From Streptomyces alanosinicus (GTDB lineage: Bacteria; Actinomycetota; Actinomycetes; Streptomycetales; Streptomycetaceae), in contig NZ_BMVG01000028.1 in assembly GCF_014650595.1 (NCBI RefSeq), positions 29,488 through 93,487 of the forward strand: a stretch of 64,000 nt of DNA, read 5' to 3'. The translations under genes were made by a program, and so were the position numbers. The number at the start of each line of letters is the position of its first letter. The stretch's first letter is position 1. Positions 25,977 through 34,879 of this stretch are shown piece after piece. Under the pieces are notes generated by a model. That model saw only the letters and a list, made by a program, of their open reading frames with translations. It ran no database searches and was not told where the DNA came from.

Positions 25977-27298
25977 CTACGGCTCTCCGCCTCGTCCAGG
26001 GCGGCGGCCACGGCCTTGGCGAAGACCTCGCCGAGTAGAACGGGGACGGCGTTGCCGAGTTGCCGCATCTTCTCTCCGCGAGGACCTTCCAGCTTGTGGT
26101 CATCCGGGAATGTCATGACGCGAGCGGTCTCTCGAACGGTCATGTAGCGGTGCTTGTACTTCCAGCCGTTAGGGGCTTCGGGGTCCGGCTCTTTGTCGTC
26201 CAGGAGCATGACCGATTCCCCACCGGGTACACCGTGCACGCCGGCCTTGACGGTCTTCGCCGGCCTGTCCAGCTCGTTGGGCGTGTGGCCGTCGTAGATA
26301 CGGGCACCGGGCCAGCCGATGTGGTAGGTAAAGCCCCCCAAGTAGTGCTCCTTGCGATCGAAGAGCTCCTCGGGGACGGGGGGTAGGGGCCTGTTCCCAT
26401 CGATTCCGGCGATCGCGTCGCGAAGGGTCCGCCAGGGCTTCTTCTCGCCGTCCTCGTCCTGCGGCAGCTCCTGCTGCGGCAGCCGCGCGTGGACGCGTTC
26501 CGCAACGTGGTCCGGCACTTCCCGGATGGCTCGATGGCGCTTCCAGTAGGACCCGTCCAGCATGGAGCGGATCAGTGCCTCTTCCGAGTACTGGGGGCGC
26601 ACGGCCCTCTTGAAGGCCTCGATATCGACGTTCAAGTCCGCCCGGAACGCGACGAGGATGACCCGGTGTCTGATCTGCGGCACGCCGTAGTCAGCGGCGT
26701 TCACCGGGGTCATGATGACCTCGTACCTCTCGGACGGGTCGCGAGGCTTTTCCTCCCGGCGTCGCTTCAGGATCTTGTCGTGCTCTTCCCATGACGCCCC
26801 GTCCGCGCGTTCCTCGAAAGGCAATTCCAGCTCCCGCTGGATGTAATCGAAGTACCGCTTGAACGAGGGGCGAAGCAAGCCACGGACGTTCTCGCAGATC
26901 ACGGCCTTGGGTCTGATCTGCCGAACCGCCCTGAACATCTCGGGGAACATGTTGCGCGAGTCCTCGGTACCCTTGTGGGCGCCCCCGAGGCTGAAGGGCT
27001 GACAGGGCGGACCGCCCGCGAGGACGTCGACCTCGGCGTCACGCAGGTACTCCATGGACAGCTCTCGGACGTCGCCCACGACCAAGGGACAGGGCTCGCC
27101 GGGCTTGGGGATCCCTTCCTCGTCGCCGCGGGGCTTGGCCCCGTTGGCCTCCAGGGTCTCGCCCGCTCGCTTGTTGAACTCGTTATAGAGGAGCGGACGG
27201 AAGCCCGCACGCTGGACACCCAGCGCCAAGCCGCCAGCGCCCGCGAACAGCTCGACGCTGGTGCGGTCCTTAGTTTGCTCTCCAAGCTGATCAGGCAT
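25973..27298 (-). CDS. DNA C5-cytosine methyltransferase (DrmMII-like / Eco29kI-type M)
   Basis: A 441-residue enzyme from ATG 27298. Motif I FAGAGG (18-23), motif IV GGPPCQPFS with catalytic Cys99, motif VI ENV (136-138), motif VIII QIRHRVILVA, and motif X RQLGNAVPV near the C-terminus are all present. It methylates cytosine C5 at a sequence I cannot predict. Its partner vsr overlaps it, and the two GIY-YIG nuclease genes diverge from it with a 115-bp gap that holds the promoters. It may be the self-marking enzyme for both the DISARM core (role of DrmMII) and the Eco29kI-type nuclease. Confidence 0.92.
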   Translation of the reverse strand: MPDQLGEQTKDRTSVELFAGAGGLALGVQRAGFRPLLYNEFNKRAGETLEANGAKPRGDEEGIPKPGEPCPLVVGDVRELSMEYLRDAEVDVLAGGPPCQPFSLGGAHKGTEDSRNMFPEMFRAVRQIRPKAVICENVRGLLRPSFKRYFDYIQRELELPFEERADGASWEEHDKILKRRREEKPRDPSERYEVIMTPVNAADYGVPQIRHRVILVAFRADLNVDIEAFKRAVRPQYSEEALIRSMLDGSYWKRHRAIREVPDHVAERVHARLPQQELPQDEDGEKKPWRTLRDAIAGIDGNRPLPPVPEELFDRKEHYLGGFTYHIGWPGARIYDGHTPNELDRPAKTVKAGVHGVPGGESVMLLDDKEPDPEAPNGWKYKHRYMTVRETARVMTFPDDHKLEGPRGEKMRQLGNAVPVLLGEVFAKAVAAALDEAESRR

Positions 27299-27413
27299 GA
27301 TGAAAGCATACCGCGGAGTTGTCGATCTTGTTGCGGGTGTGGCGAGAAATTTCTCCTCACATTCCCGATCGCGGATAGGGTGCCGGTGATCACTTGAGCG
27401 AAAGGACGCTTGG

Positions 27414-28256
27414 ATGACGCCGGCAGTCGAGTCCGATGGCGGGGCCAAGTACCACAGAGACTTCACCCTGAGTATCACCAAGGCCCTCGGCGATCAGCTC
27501 GCGGACGCGCTTGAGGGACTGGACAGGGCTCCGTTGGCCGAGGACAGCATCGACGACCTCAAGGAGAAGCCCGGGGTCTACCAGCTCTACCTCAATGGCG
27601 AGTTCGTCTACGTGGGCAAGGCGGACAAATCGATACCCGTTAGGCTACGTCAGCACCTCCGCAAGATCGGCGGACGTCGCGGCATCTCCCTGCGAGACGT
27701 GGAGTTCTCTTGCCTCTACGTCGCGGAGGACTTCTCCGCCCTCGCACCGGAGCAACTGCTTATCACGCACCACAAAGAAGCTGGCCAGATCCCATGGAAT
27801 AACAACGGCTTCGGCAACAAGGACCCTGGCCGGAATCGTGACAGCACAGTCCTCAAGGCCAACCACTTCGACATGCTATTCCCCATCGACCTGGAACGTA
27901 CGGTCGATGGGCTCACGCCAGGTGTCGTAACTCTTCAGAAGTTGCTGGACGACGTGAAGACGGGCCTTCCGTACAACTTCAGGTATCAGAAGTCGCCTCT
28001 CTTCAAGCAGCGATTGGTGACGACCCCTGAAGCGAATATGACGGCGGACTCCGTCTTCAGGCTGATCGCGAAGGAGATACCAGACTCCTGGCAAATCGTC
28101 GCCCTGATGGGTTACGTGATCATGTACGACGACAGCCCCCGCGAGTATCCGAGCGCCTGGCACTACTACCGCGGGGCGGAGTCATTCGAGACGGCGCCAG
28201 AGGCTGAGCCCCCCGGCCCTATCGATGAGGCCGAGGAATCCGACGAGGACGCATAG
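27414..28256 (+). CDS. GIY-YIG nuclease, Eco29kI-related
   Basis: A 280-residue protein. GVYQLYL (54-60) and FVYVGKA (64-70) give the GIY-YIG pair, followed by RLRQHLRKIGG with the conserved Arg (about 77-87), EQLLITHH (likely metal-binding Glu) and PWNNNGFGNKDPGRNRD. The C-terminal 120 residues are less conserved and end in an acidic tail. It diverges from the methyltransferase and precedes a second GIY-YIG gene by 117 bp. It is likely a restriction nuclease subunit or a second specificity; relation to Eco29kI is weaker than for its neighbour. Confidence 0.75.
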   Translation: MTPAVESDGGAKYHRDFTLSITKALGDQLADALEGLDRAPLAEDSIDDLKEKPGVYQLYLNGEFVYVGKADKSIPVRLRQHLRKIGGRRGISLRDVEFSCLYVAEDFSALAPEQLLITHHKEAGQIPWNNNGFGNKDPGRNRDSTVLKANHFDMLFPIDLERTVDGLTPGVVTLQKLLDDVKTGLPYNFRYQKSPLFKQRLVTTPEANMTADSVFRLIAKEIPDSWQIVALMGYVIMYDDSPREYPSAWHYYRGAESFETAPEAEPPGPIDEAEESDEDA

Positions 28257-28373
28257 TCAACCAGTTCGACCCCACAGTCGCTCCCAGGCGGCGTGGATGT
28301 ACACCAAGAGTAGCCACGCGAGCACTCGACGGCCACACTCGTCGTCGAACGCTGCCCGCATCACGGAGCCCTC

Positions 28374-29120
28374 ATGACCACGCCAAGCACCCTGTCCTCC
28401 TGGGCTGAGTCCGAACCGCCCCCGGCTCCCCCACGGAGAAAACCCAAGCCCGCCAGTTGGATGGATAGTGCTCAGCGGCACGAAGAGTACAACCCTCTCG
28501 ACCTGGAAAACCTCGGCCGCAGCGTAGAGGCGCAACTGCTGCGCCGCCCGATCGAACCGCTGGCATCCATCGCGCCTACCCTCGGCGCCGGTGTCTACGC
28601 CATCTATTACTCGGGCCCTCATCCGCTCTACACGCCGATCGCCGAACCGTTTGGGGGCACCCCTATCTATGTGGGCCAAGCTCGCCGCGAGGGGGAACGC
28701 AAAGGCACAACAGACCTGAACGCTCCAACGCGCGCCCTCTTTGATCGTCTAGAAGAGCATAAGGACTCCATAGAACAAGTCGCTCGGCTCGATAGCGATC
28801 TTGATATCCAGTTCTTTCACGCGCGTTACCTCGTAGCGATCGAAGCCTTCGTTAGCCTCGCGGAGCGCGTCATGATCCGGCACTATCGCCCTGTCTGGAA
28901 CACTGTCGTCGACGGCTTTGGCAATCACAATCCGGGAGCCGGCCGCTTTGACAAACAGGCACGGCCCGCATGGGATGATCTACATCCGGGCCGCTGGTGG
29001 TCACATCCGAAACGTATGAAGAAACCAAGCGCCCGGTCGCCCGAGCAATCGCGCCAATTGATCAAGGCGCACTTCGTGGGCGTTCCCGCACAGGTCACGA
29101 GTGAAGACGCCACTCTCTGA
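28374..29120 (+). CDS. Eco29kI-family restriction endonuclease
   Basis: A 248-residue protein matching the Eco29kI layout: HEEYNPLDLENLG at 37-49, GAGVYAIYYSG (71-81) with TPIYVGQARR (96-105) as the GIY-YIG core, then RLEEHKDSI, a metal-binding Glu in ERVMIRHYRPVWN, the Asn-rich VDGFGNHNPGAGR, and LHPGRWW. Eco29kI itself is a GIY-YIG type II enzyme cutting CCGCGG; whether this homologue keeps that site cannot be read from the sequence. Together with the neighbouring C5-methyltransferase and Vsr it completes a type II restriction-modification set. Confidence 0.88.
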   Translation: MTTPSTLSSWAESEPPPAPPRRKPKPASWMDSAQRHEEYNPLDLENLGRSVEAQLLRRPIEPLASIAPTLGAGVYAIYYSGPHPLYTPIAEPFGGTPIYVGQARREGERKGTTDLNAPTRALFDRLEEHKDSIEQVARLDSDLDIQFFHARYLVAIEAFVSLAERVMIRHYRPVWNTVVDGFGNHNPGAGRFDKQARPAWDDLHPGRWWSHPKRMKKPSARSPEQSRQLIKAHFVGVPAQVTSEDATL

Positions 29121-29127
29121 AGACGGC

Positions 29128-29400
29128 TCACGCTGTCCAGGCGGCGATGCGTTCAGAGCTGAGGGTTATCGGTAGCGGCGGGCGGCGGTCAGCCATGTCA
29201 CCGCTATCGACTCGTCCCCGTCCTCTTCCTCGTCGGCGCCGTCGGGGGCGGGGGGCCTGGCGGACCTGTTCGATCTGCCGCTCGATGCCCTGCAAGTTCT
29301 CGTGCAGATCCGTGGTCACTACGCCATCGACGGTGACCTTCAGGGGGTCGGCAAGGAGCTTGGCGCGTCGCTCGCCTAGGGCTCGTTCACTGGGTTCGAA
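29128..29400 (-). pseudogene. Truncated second copy of the small phage protein gene
   Basis: On the minus strand the frame reads ALGERRAKLLADPLKVTVD, GVVTTDLHENLQGIERQIEQ, clearly related to ALLADPLKVTVNGVVTIDN of the gene at 14853-15173. There is no usable start codon and the N-terminal part is missing, so this is a fragment. It lies between the Eco29kI gene and the portal gene, the right edge of the DISARM island, whereas the full copy lies beyond the capsid gene. Confidence 0.6.
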
Positions 29401-29739
29401 GTGTCGGTTGCGGACGGGGAGTACACGGTGCCGGGCTCCACTACGGATTCGTGTGTTCGCACGGCAGCTTCTGAAGAAGAGACCGTGATCTACGCCGAGG
29501 ACGGCAAGTGGCTTGCCTCGGGGCGCGCGCCAAGGGAGGGCACGCGGCTCGGGCCTGAGTTCAACGACTTTGCAGGCGATTGCATGTTCATCACTCGCAT
29601 CGACAACGTGCCAGGTGGCGAAGGCACATACTTCACCGAGTGGGGCGGGGGGAAGAAGACCAAGATCTCCGAGGAGGAGCTGCGCTTGGCGCCCGAGATG
29701 AAGCGTGAACGGTTCAAGACGAAGAAGAAGCAGGGCTAA
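29401..29739 (+). CDS. Small protein of unknown function
   Basis: A 112-residue frame from GTG 29401; GTG 29485 is an alternative start. The stretch ETVIYAEDGKWLASGRAP, FNDFAGDCMFITRIDNVPGG and a Lys-rich tail (KTKKKQG) has normal protein composition, unlike the frames on the other strand. It overlaps the portal gene by 26 bp tail to tail. I do not recognise it; it may belong to the inserted island rather than to the phage module. Confidence 0.5.
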   Translation: MSVADGEYTVPGSTTDSCVRTAASEEETVIYAEDGKWLASGRAPREGTRLGPEFNDFAGDCMFITRIDNVPGGEGTYFTEWGGGKKTKISEEELRLAPEMKRERFKTKKKQG

Positions 29740-31468
29740 CCGAACTCTGGGCTGTCGAATTGGGGCGTGTCTGGCGCTCTGTGATCCGGATGATCTCTTC
29801 ACGGGCGTCTTCGATGGGGTAACCGGTGTCCTGCAGCATGCGGATGCCGGTCTCCAGCGAGAGGACGCCGGCGGTGACACCGCGTATCACCTCGTCCAGG
29901 ATCGTGGTGCGGTCGGTCGGAGTGTGCGGGCCGAACACAATCCTGGCCGGAAGCGGAGCACCTGTGGGCCAGCCCTCAGCCCGGCCTGCCTGGTGGACGC
30001 GCTGCACCATCTTCAGCAGCAGTGCGTACTTGTGGGCGCGAGCCAGCCGCATCGAGTCGACGAGGGAGTCCAGCGGGCCGAGGGACAGCTGCAGCGCGTA
30101 GCCGCTGGGAACATCAGAGGGATCGACTGTTCCCAGGCTCACGGCAGGAAGCCGGGCATTGACGGCGGCCCGGTCGCGTAGCTCCTCGACTCGCGCCCGC
30201 AGCTCGGCGAGCTGGTGCGACGTGTCCAGAACGTCCATGCGGCCGCCGTCGGCGAGCGCGAAGATCGTTCCTGGCTCGACCGAGAGCGGTTTGGGCCTGC
30301 CGGTGACGCGGTCGACCTCGGGGCGGGCTCCGGCCAGGCCGATGATGGGCGCACCCGTGGTAGAGGAGGCGCGCGCAGAGTCCGTGTCCGACTCCGCCAG
30401 CTCGTCCAGGGCCTGCATCACCTTCGCAAGCGTCGGCTGGCCAAAGTGCTCGCCGTCAGACACGGTGTTGCTGATGTGCACGACAGGGATGAAGTCTAGG
30501 CGCAGATCAAGTCGGTCAAGGACCTCGCCGTCCCCACGGGTGCGGAACCGCGCCTTGTTCAGGGGTAGCTCATCGAGAGATTGGCCGTGACGGAGATCAT
30601 CCAGGAACCACTCTGCGTCCGTCAGATAGCACGTAATGGTGGAGGGCCGGGCGGGTGCCCACGGGTAGGTGCGCTCGATCTTTCGGGAGTCGGGGTTGTA
30701 ACGATCGCCGGGCTCTACGACCAGCCCGCCCGCCCCATCCGTCACAGGCTGCCGCTTGGCCTGGCCATCTTCCCCTGTACGGCCGCGTGTAGCCGGGCCG
30801 ATGGAGCCAAGCTCGTAGGTGATCCTCCGCAGCCGCGCCGTGATGCCCCGCTTGGGATCTTCCGGGATCTCCCACGCCAGGTGCACGCGCCGTGGATAGT
30901 CGCCGGGGTCGGCGTCGTCCACCAGTACGGGGAAGTAGAAGCCCGGATCGTACGTCTTGAGACGCACCCGCTTCTTGTCCGGATCCCAGGCCAACAGGTA
31001 CAGGCCGTCTCCCAACAGCACGGCCTTGCGCTCAGCGGCCTGCATGCGCAGCGGCAGAAGCTCGGCTTCCGCCCACTCTCGCAGCCGCCGCTGAGTCTCC
31101 GCGGCCGCCACTGCTTCGGGTGTCGGGTCATCGTCCGTGGCGTGCTCGGCCCCGGGCACGATGATCTGCTGCGACTTCCCCAGCAGGTGTGCGACTGCGG
31201 TATCAACGAAGGCGGACGCATCACCGAACTCGCGCCGCTCGGCGGCTGCTTCGTTCCCTGCAAGAGCAGCGAGCTCTCCGGCTTGGTTGTTGTCGTACGC
31301 CGCCAGGAGCGTGTACGCGGCGAGCCGACGCACGGCCTCATCAGGCAGCCACGTCGCGTGAAGCTCTGGTGCCAGGGACCGGTGAGGCCGCCCATCGTGG
31401 GTGCCGGACATGACCGGTTTGTAATTGAGCCACGACCAGGCGTCGGTCAGGAAGGTACGCAAGCCCAT
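29714..31468 (-). CDS. Phage portal protein
   Basis: A 584-residue protein from ATG 31468. It has the features of SPP1/gp6-like portals of actinobacterial phages: WLNYKPVMSGTHDGRPHRSLAPELHATWL near the start, AERKAVLLGDGLYLLAWDP, FIPVVHISNTVSDGEHFGQPTL, and the C-terminal DEVIRGVTAGVLSLETGIRML. It forms the DNA entry ring of the capsid. It follows the terminase genes in normal order, but the next expected genes (maturation protein, scaffold) are displaced by the DISARM island. The coding region looks intact. Confidence 0.85.
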   Translation of the reverse strand: MGLRTFLTDAWSWLNYKPVMSGTHDGRPHRSLAPELHATWLPDEAVRRLAAYTLLAAYDNNQAGELAALAGNEAAAERREFGDASAFVDTAVAHLLGKSQQIIVPGAEHATDDDPTPEAVAAAETQRRLREWAEAELLPLRMQAAERKAVLLGDGLYLLAWDPDKKRVRLKTYDPGFYFPVLVDDADPGDYPRRVHLAWEIPEDPKRGITARLRRITYELGSIGPATRGRTGEDGQAKRQPVTDGAGGLVVEPGDRYNPDSRKIERTYPWAPARPSTITCYLTDAEWFLDDLRHGQSLDELPLNKARFRTRGDGEVLDRLDLRLDFIPVVHISNTVSDGEHFGQPTLAKVMQALDELAESDTDSARASSTTGAPIIGLAGARPEVDRVTGRPKPLSVEPGTIFALADGGRMDVLDTSHQLAELRARVEELRDRAAVNARLPAVSLGTVDPSDVPSGYALQLSLGPLDSLVDSMRLARAHKYALLLKMVQRVHQAGRAEGWPTGAPLPARIVFGPHTPTDRTTILDEVIRGVTAGVLSLETGIRMLQDTGYPIEDAREEIIRITERQTRPNSTAQSSVSPASSSS

Positions 31469-31590
31469 GAGGACAGGTCCGTAACGTCGGCCCCGCGCCC
31501 TCTCCACCCTAGGCGATCGAGGAAGCGCACCCGCGAGACGAGTCACCGCAGGGCGCCGACGTGAACTGCGCGGCCAAACCCACCCCGCAC

Positions 31591-33138
31591 TCACCGCCGG
31601 CCAGATAGACGGCCGTCGCCGTACGATGTCGCACCGGTACCGACTTGCCCAGGGTCGGCGAGCTGTGTGAGGCCGTGGACAGCAGCGTCCATACGGTCCG
31701 GGGAGTCCATGCCCGCGACCCAGGTGACCATCTGCTGCTCCAGCGTTGCCCACTCACCGACGTGGTGGACGCGCCCCTGCTCGTAGAGCTGGGCGATCGG
31801 CTCCGCCCTCAATCGCTTGCCTTGCTTGGCGGTAACGGGCAGGACGGCCGGCATCAGCATGTTCTCCGTGCGCTGCTCGCGCTGGAGTTCCTGCCACGCC
31901 TGGTGAAGGATCTGCGTGCTCATGTCGCCGCCGAAGTTGCTTTCCACCACGATGGCGTCGGCACGCAGCTGAATGGCGAGCAGGCATGCTTCGCGGCCCC
32001 AGGCGTCCGCGCCGCGGTTGCCGGAGCGGTCGTCAAGGACGTAGAGGTGGCCGTCGCGATCTCTGGCGGCTGCGACGATCCCTGTTTCGTCACCGACAGC
32101 GGACTCACCGCCTGCCGGGTCGACAGCGACGATGATGCGGGCCAGGTCGGTACCGCGGAGCTGCGCCGGGCTGATCCGGTTCTCCGTGATCCATGTCCAC
32201 TGCCAGACGCCGCCTTCCTGCGGGCGGGGTAGCTGCATGTACAGCGACCACCACACGCGTTCGCCCACAGAGCGCCGGATCTCGGCGAGGGCGTCAGCGT
32301 CGTACCGCTCTGGCCACAAAGGCGCACCGAGCTGTCGGCCAAGAGCATCGTCTTGCGAGAGAGCGAGGGCCGGGAGGTCGATGACGGTCCATCGGTCGCT
32401 TTCCTCGGCGAGGATGCGGCCCGCCAGGTCATCGACATCCCAGCGGGTTTGAATCAAGATCACCGAACCGCCGGGTTCGATGCGTGTGAGCAAGACGGCC
32501 TGCCACCAGTCCCACAGCCTCTTGCGCATGGTCGGCGAGGCGGCTTCAGCGGCGTCCTTGATGGGGTCGTCCACCACTGCCAGGTGAGCGCCCTTGCCGG
32601 TCAAACCGCCGCCGACGCCTGCTGCGACGGCTCCGCCTTCAGTGCCGGCCAGGTCGAAGCGGTTGGCCGCGGTCGATCCGCCGCGCAGGCTGATGCCGAG
32701 CTGTGGTCCGTGGGTGAGGATCGCGTCCCGGATCCAGCGGCCGTGATCGTCAGCGAGGTCCGAGGAGTAGGAGGCGATCATCACCCGGTGCTCCGGGCGG
32801 CGCCGCAAGTACCACAGGGGTGCCCAGCGGGCGGCGCGGCGGCTCTTGCCGTGCCGCGGAGGCATGGTGAGCATCAGCCGTGTCGGCTTCCCGGCGGCGA
32901 CCTGCTCGAAGGCAGCGTCAATCAGCCCCAGGTGCGGGGCCTGCATCTCCCGGCCGTCGGTGAGCACTGCTGCCATGGCCCCCGGCGAGCGGTCCATGGC
33001 CAGCTCCCGCTCGATGCGTACGAGGCGGGCGCGTAGATCCGGGCTGGAGGCTGCGGCTATCTCACGACGGCGCTGCGCGGGAAGCGTCCGGTAGTGCTCG
33101 AGGACAGCCGCCTCGTCAGCTCTGGCCACCCTCGCCAC
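31591..33138 (-). CDS. Phage terminase large subunit
   Basis: A 515-residue protein. The ATPase part has Walker A MPPRHGKS (about residues 92-99) and Walker B LAVVDDP; the nuclease part has RIIVAVDPAGG and AIVVESNFGGD with the usual aspartates and glutamate of an RNase H-like fold. It packages DNA into heads. It overlaps the small-subunit gene by 23 bp and is followed 122 bp later by the portal gene. All key residues seem present. Confidence 0.9.
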   Translation of the reverse strand: MARVARADEAAVLEHYRTLPAQRRREIAAASSPDLRARLVRIERELAMDRSPGAMAAVLTDGREMQAPHLGLIDAAFEQVAAGKPTRLMLTMPPRHGKSRRAARWAPLWYLRRRPEHRVMIASYSSDLADDHGRWIRDAILTHGPQLGISLRGGSTAANRFDLAGTEGGAVAAGVGGGLTGKGAHLAVVDDPIKDAAEAASPTMRKRLWDWWQAVLLTRIEPGGSVILIQTRWDVDDLAGRILAEESDRWTVIDLPALALSQDDALGRQLGAPLWPERYDADALAEIRRSVGERVWWSLYMQLPRPQEGGVWQWTWITENRISPAQLRGTDLARIIVAVDPAGGESAVGDETGIVAAARDRDGHLYVLDDRSGNRGADAWGREACLLAIQLRADAIVVESNFGGDMSTQILHQAWQELQREQRTENMLMPAVLPVTAKQGKRLRAEPIAQLYEQGRVHHVGEWATLEQQMVTWVAGMDSPDRMDAAVHGLTQLADPGQVGTGATSYGDGRLSGRR

Positions 33139-33658
33139 CGGCGAGGTTGATCAGACGCTCCAGCTCCTCCAGGCCTGCGGTCTCCACGTGGACGGCACCA
33201 CCATCGGGGCCGGACAGTTCAGTGCGGACCGGCCGGTCGACGCCGAGGAGGCGGCTGCTGCGCTCGATGATCCGCACGGCCCGGTCGACAGCCTGATAGT
33301 CGCCGTTGCGGATGGCAGCCCGGTAGACACCGAAGAAGAGTCGCTCCAGTCGCTCCACCATGAGCTGCCGCAACTCATCGGCGCTCTCATCAAGGGCGGT
33401 GGTGCGCTCAGCCAGGGCCTTGGAAACGTCCTTACAAGCAAGCTCAATGAGCCGCTTGTCGCTCGGCGGCTCCTGGCCGCGCTTGTACTTGTCAATGCCG
33501 TACCCCTGCGGGTACGCGATGCCGTCGGAGTTGATGGCAGGGTCGGCGGCGAGTTTGCGGCCGATCGTCAGCCAGTCGACGCCCGCGAGTTTGAGGTCGA
33601 TCGCGTCGGCACGGCGTTGGGTGATGGCTGCCCGAGTGGCCCGATTGGGGCGGCCCAT
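33116..33658 (-). CDS. Phage terminase small subunit-like protein
   Basis: A 180-residue protein from ATG 33658; the upstream frame extension is an IS remnant. The N-terminus has a helix-turn-helix-like DNA-binding region (RRADAIDLKLAGVDWLTIGRKLAAD), then a helical oligomerisation part with LRQLMVERLERLFFGVYRAAIRNGDYQAVD, a pattern typical of small terminase subunits of actinobacterial phages. It would recognise the packaging site. It overlaps the large subunit gene. Confidence 0.75.
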   Translation of the reverse strand: MGRPNRATRAAITQRRADAIDLKLAGVDWLTIGRKLAADPAINSDGIAYPQGYGIDKYKRGQEPPSDKRLIELACKDVSKALAERTTALDESADELRQLMVERLERLFFGVYRAAIRNGDYQAVDRAVRIIERSSRLLGVDRPVRTELSGPDGGAVHVETAGLEELERLINLAGGEGGQS

Positions 33659-33699
33659 GACACGACTCCCTGGTCCCGCGCCCACCGTCCATGATCCCT

Positions 33700-34246
33700 T
33701 ACCGAAGCGGAATGCCGGACTGCAGGTTCCAGGCTCGGCTGTACGTACTCGGTACCGAGCTCGGTCGCTCGCCGTGTGCGCCGACAGGCACGGCCAGCAG
33801 CCCGGGGGCAAGTGCGTGACCGCGTGCAGCTTGGCCGGGCGTCGGCGCCGTGGCCCGCGACGTGAGCGGATCGGCGGGATGCCTTGCACGAGGGCCTGCA
33901 GGGCTTGGCAGTCATGAGTGTTGGGCTGCGGATATTCCCAGCGAGATGGGCAGGCCGCGGCGATCGACGACGAGGTGGATTTTCGACCCGCTCTTGCCAC
34001 GGTCGGTCGGATTCGGTCCTGTCAGAGGCCCCTTTGACCGCCCGACCACTCGGTGAACCGGCGGAACGCGGTCACGCTCGACGGGCCGAAGCCGGGCGGG
34101 AGCTGGTCCCACGTGCAGCCTGACGTGGCGACGAACACGGTTGCCGCCCTGCGGTCGCACTGGAGCTGGCAACACCACCCGCTGAAACAGCTCTCACAAC
34201 CCTGCCGCGCCGCACTCGCCTGCGACGATTCGAAGGGCTGAACCAC
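33700..34246 (-). pseudogene. Degenerate IS5-type transposase
   Basis: Pieces in three frames read in order: VATSGCTWDQLPPGFGPSSV, then KGPLTGPNPTDRGKSGSKIHLVVDRRGLPISLGIS, then NTHDCQALQALVQGIPPIRSRRGPRRRRPAKLHA. They are consecutive parts of a well-known transposase type, with frameshifts and a deletion, and the C-terminal catalytic part is absent. This dead IS sits immediately upstream of the terminase operon and may have separated it from its promoter. Confidence 0.8.
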
Positions 34247-34393
34247 TTTCCAAAAGTGCCCGCTGATCCAGTGGGCGGTGCTTTGTTACTGGCCAACCAC
34301 ACAAACGTAACCCGTCCATGGGTTGACCTGCTACAGAGGCGCACTGTCTGATACGGAGGTACCTTCGAAGAGTCGACACGACAGGAGGTGCCC

Positions 34394-34879
34394 ATGCGGT
34401 CCCAAACACGGAAACTGCCCGGAGCTGCGACACGGCATCACTATGAGGTGAGCGAAAAGGATTTTGTTCTGATCGACGCCTACAGTGACGAGTCTGTAAT
34501 CAGTTGGACCGCCGACTTCTCCGCAAATAACTTCATTACCGTATGCGAGAAGCATGGGGGTTTCAGTGATGCTTCCTCTGAAGCAGTTATCTCCGTACAC
34601 GGCCGAACGTTTCGCGGCAGCGGAAAAAGGGCTCAGGACTGGCTAGGAAACTTCCAAGCATCAGAGATCGAGGATGGCTGCGATTTCATCCGTTTCGATC
34701 TGTCCAAGATAACCCTCACATTCCACGCCTTCGGAGACGTGCACCTAATAAGCGCCGACCCCGAAAGTGGCGACCTCGAAGAGATTCGTGAACTTTTCGA
34801 AGCCTCAGCCACCAAGGAAATCCGAGAGCGCCTATCGGAGATTTTGAGAAGTTCGCAAGCGGCGGGCCGTGTCGCCTAG
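34394..34879 (+). CDS. Protein of unknown function, first gene of a low-GC cassette
   Basis: A 161-residue protein from ATG 34394, with GGAGG seven bases upstream. It is acidic and has no motif I recognise: YEVSEKDFVLIDAYSDESVIS, FDLSKITLTFHAFGDVHLISA, and a C-terminal helix LEEIRELFEASATKEIRERL. Codon use is clearly less GC rich than in neighbouring genes, a sign of transfer. It overlaps the next gene start by 11 bp, giving a likely three-gene operon. Confidence 0.65.
   Translation: MRSQTRKLPGAATRHHYEVSEKDFVLIDAYSDESVISWTADFSANNFITVCEKHGGFSDASSEAVISVHGRTFRGSGKRAQDWLGNFQASEIEDGCDFIRFDLSKITLTFHAFGDVHLISADPESGDLEEIRELFEASATKEIRERLSEILRSSQAAGRVA

Noticed and set aside
30581..31564. 327-codon plus-strand frame
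   Set aside because: Antisense to the portal gene.
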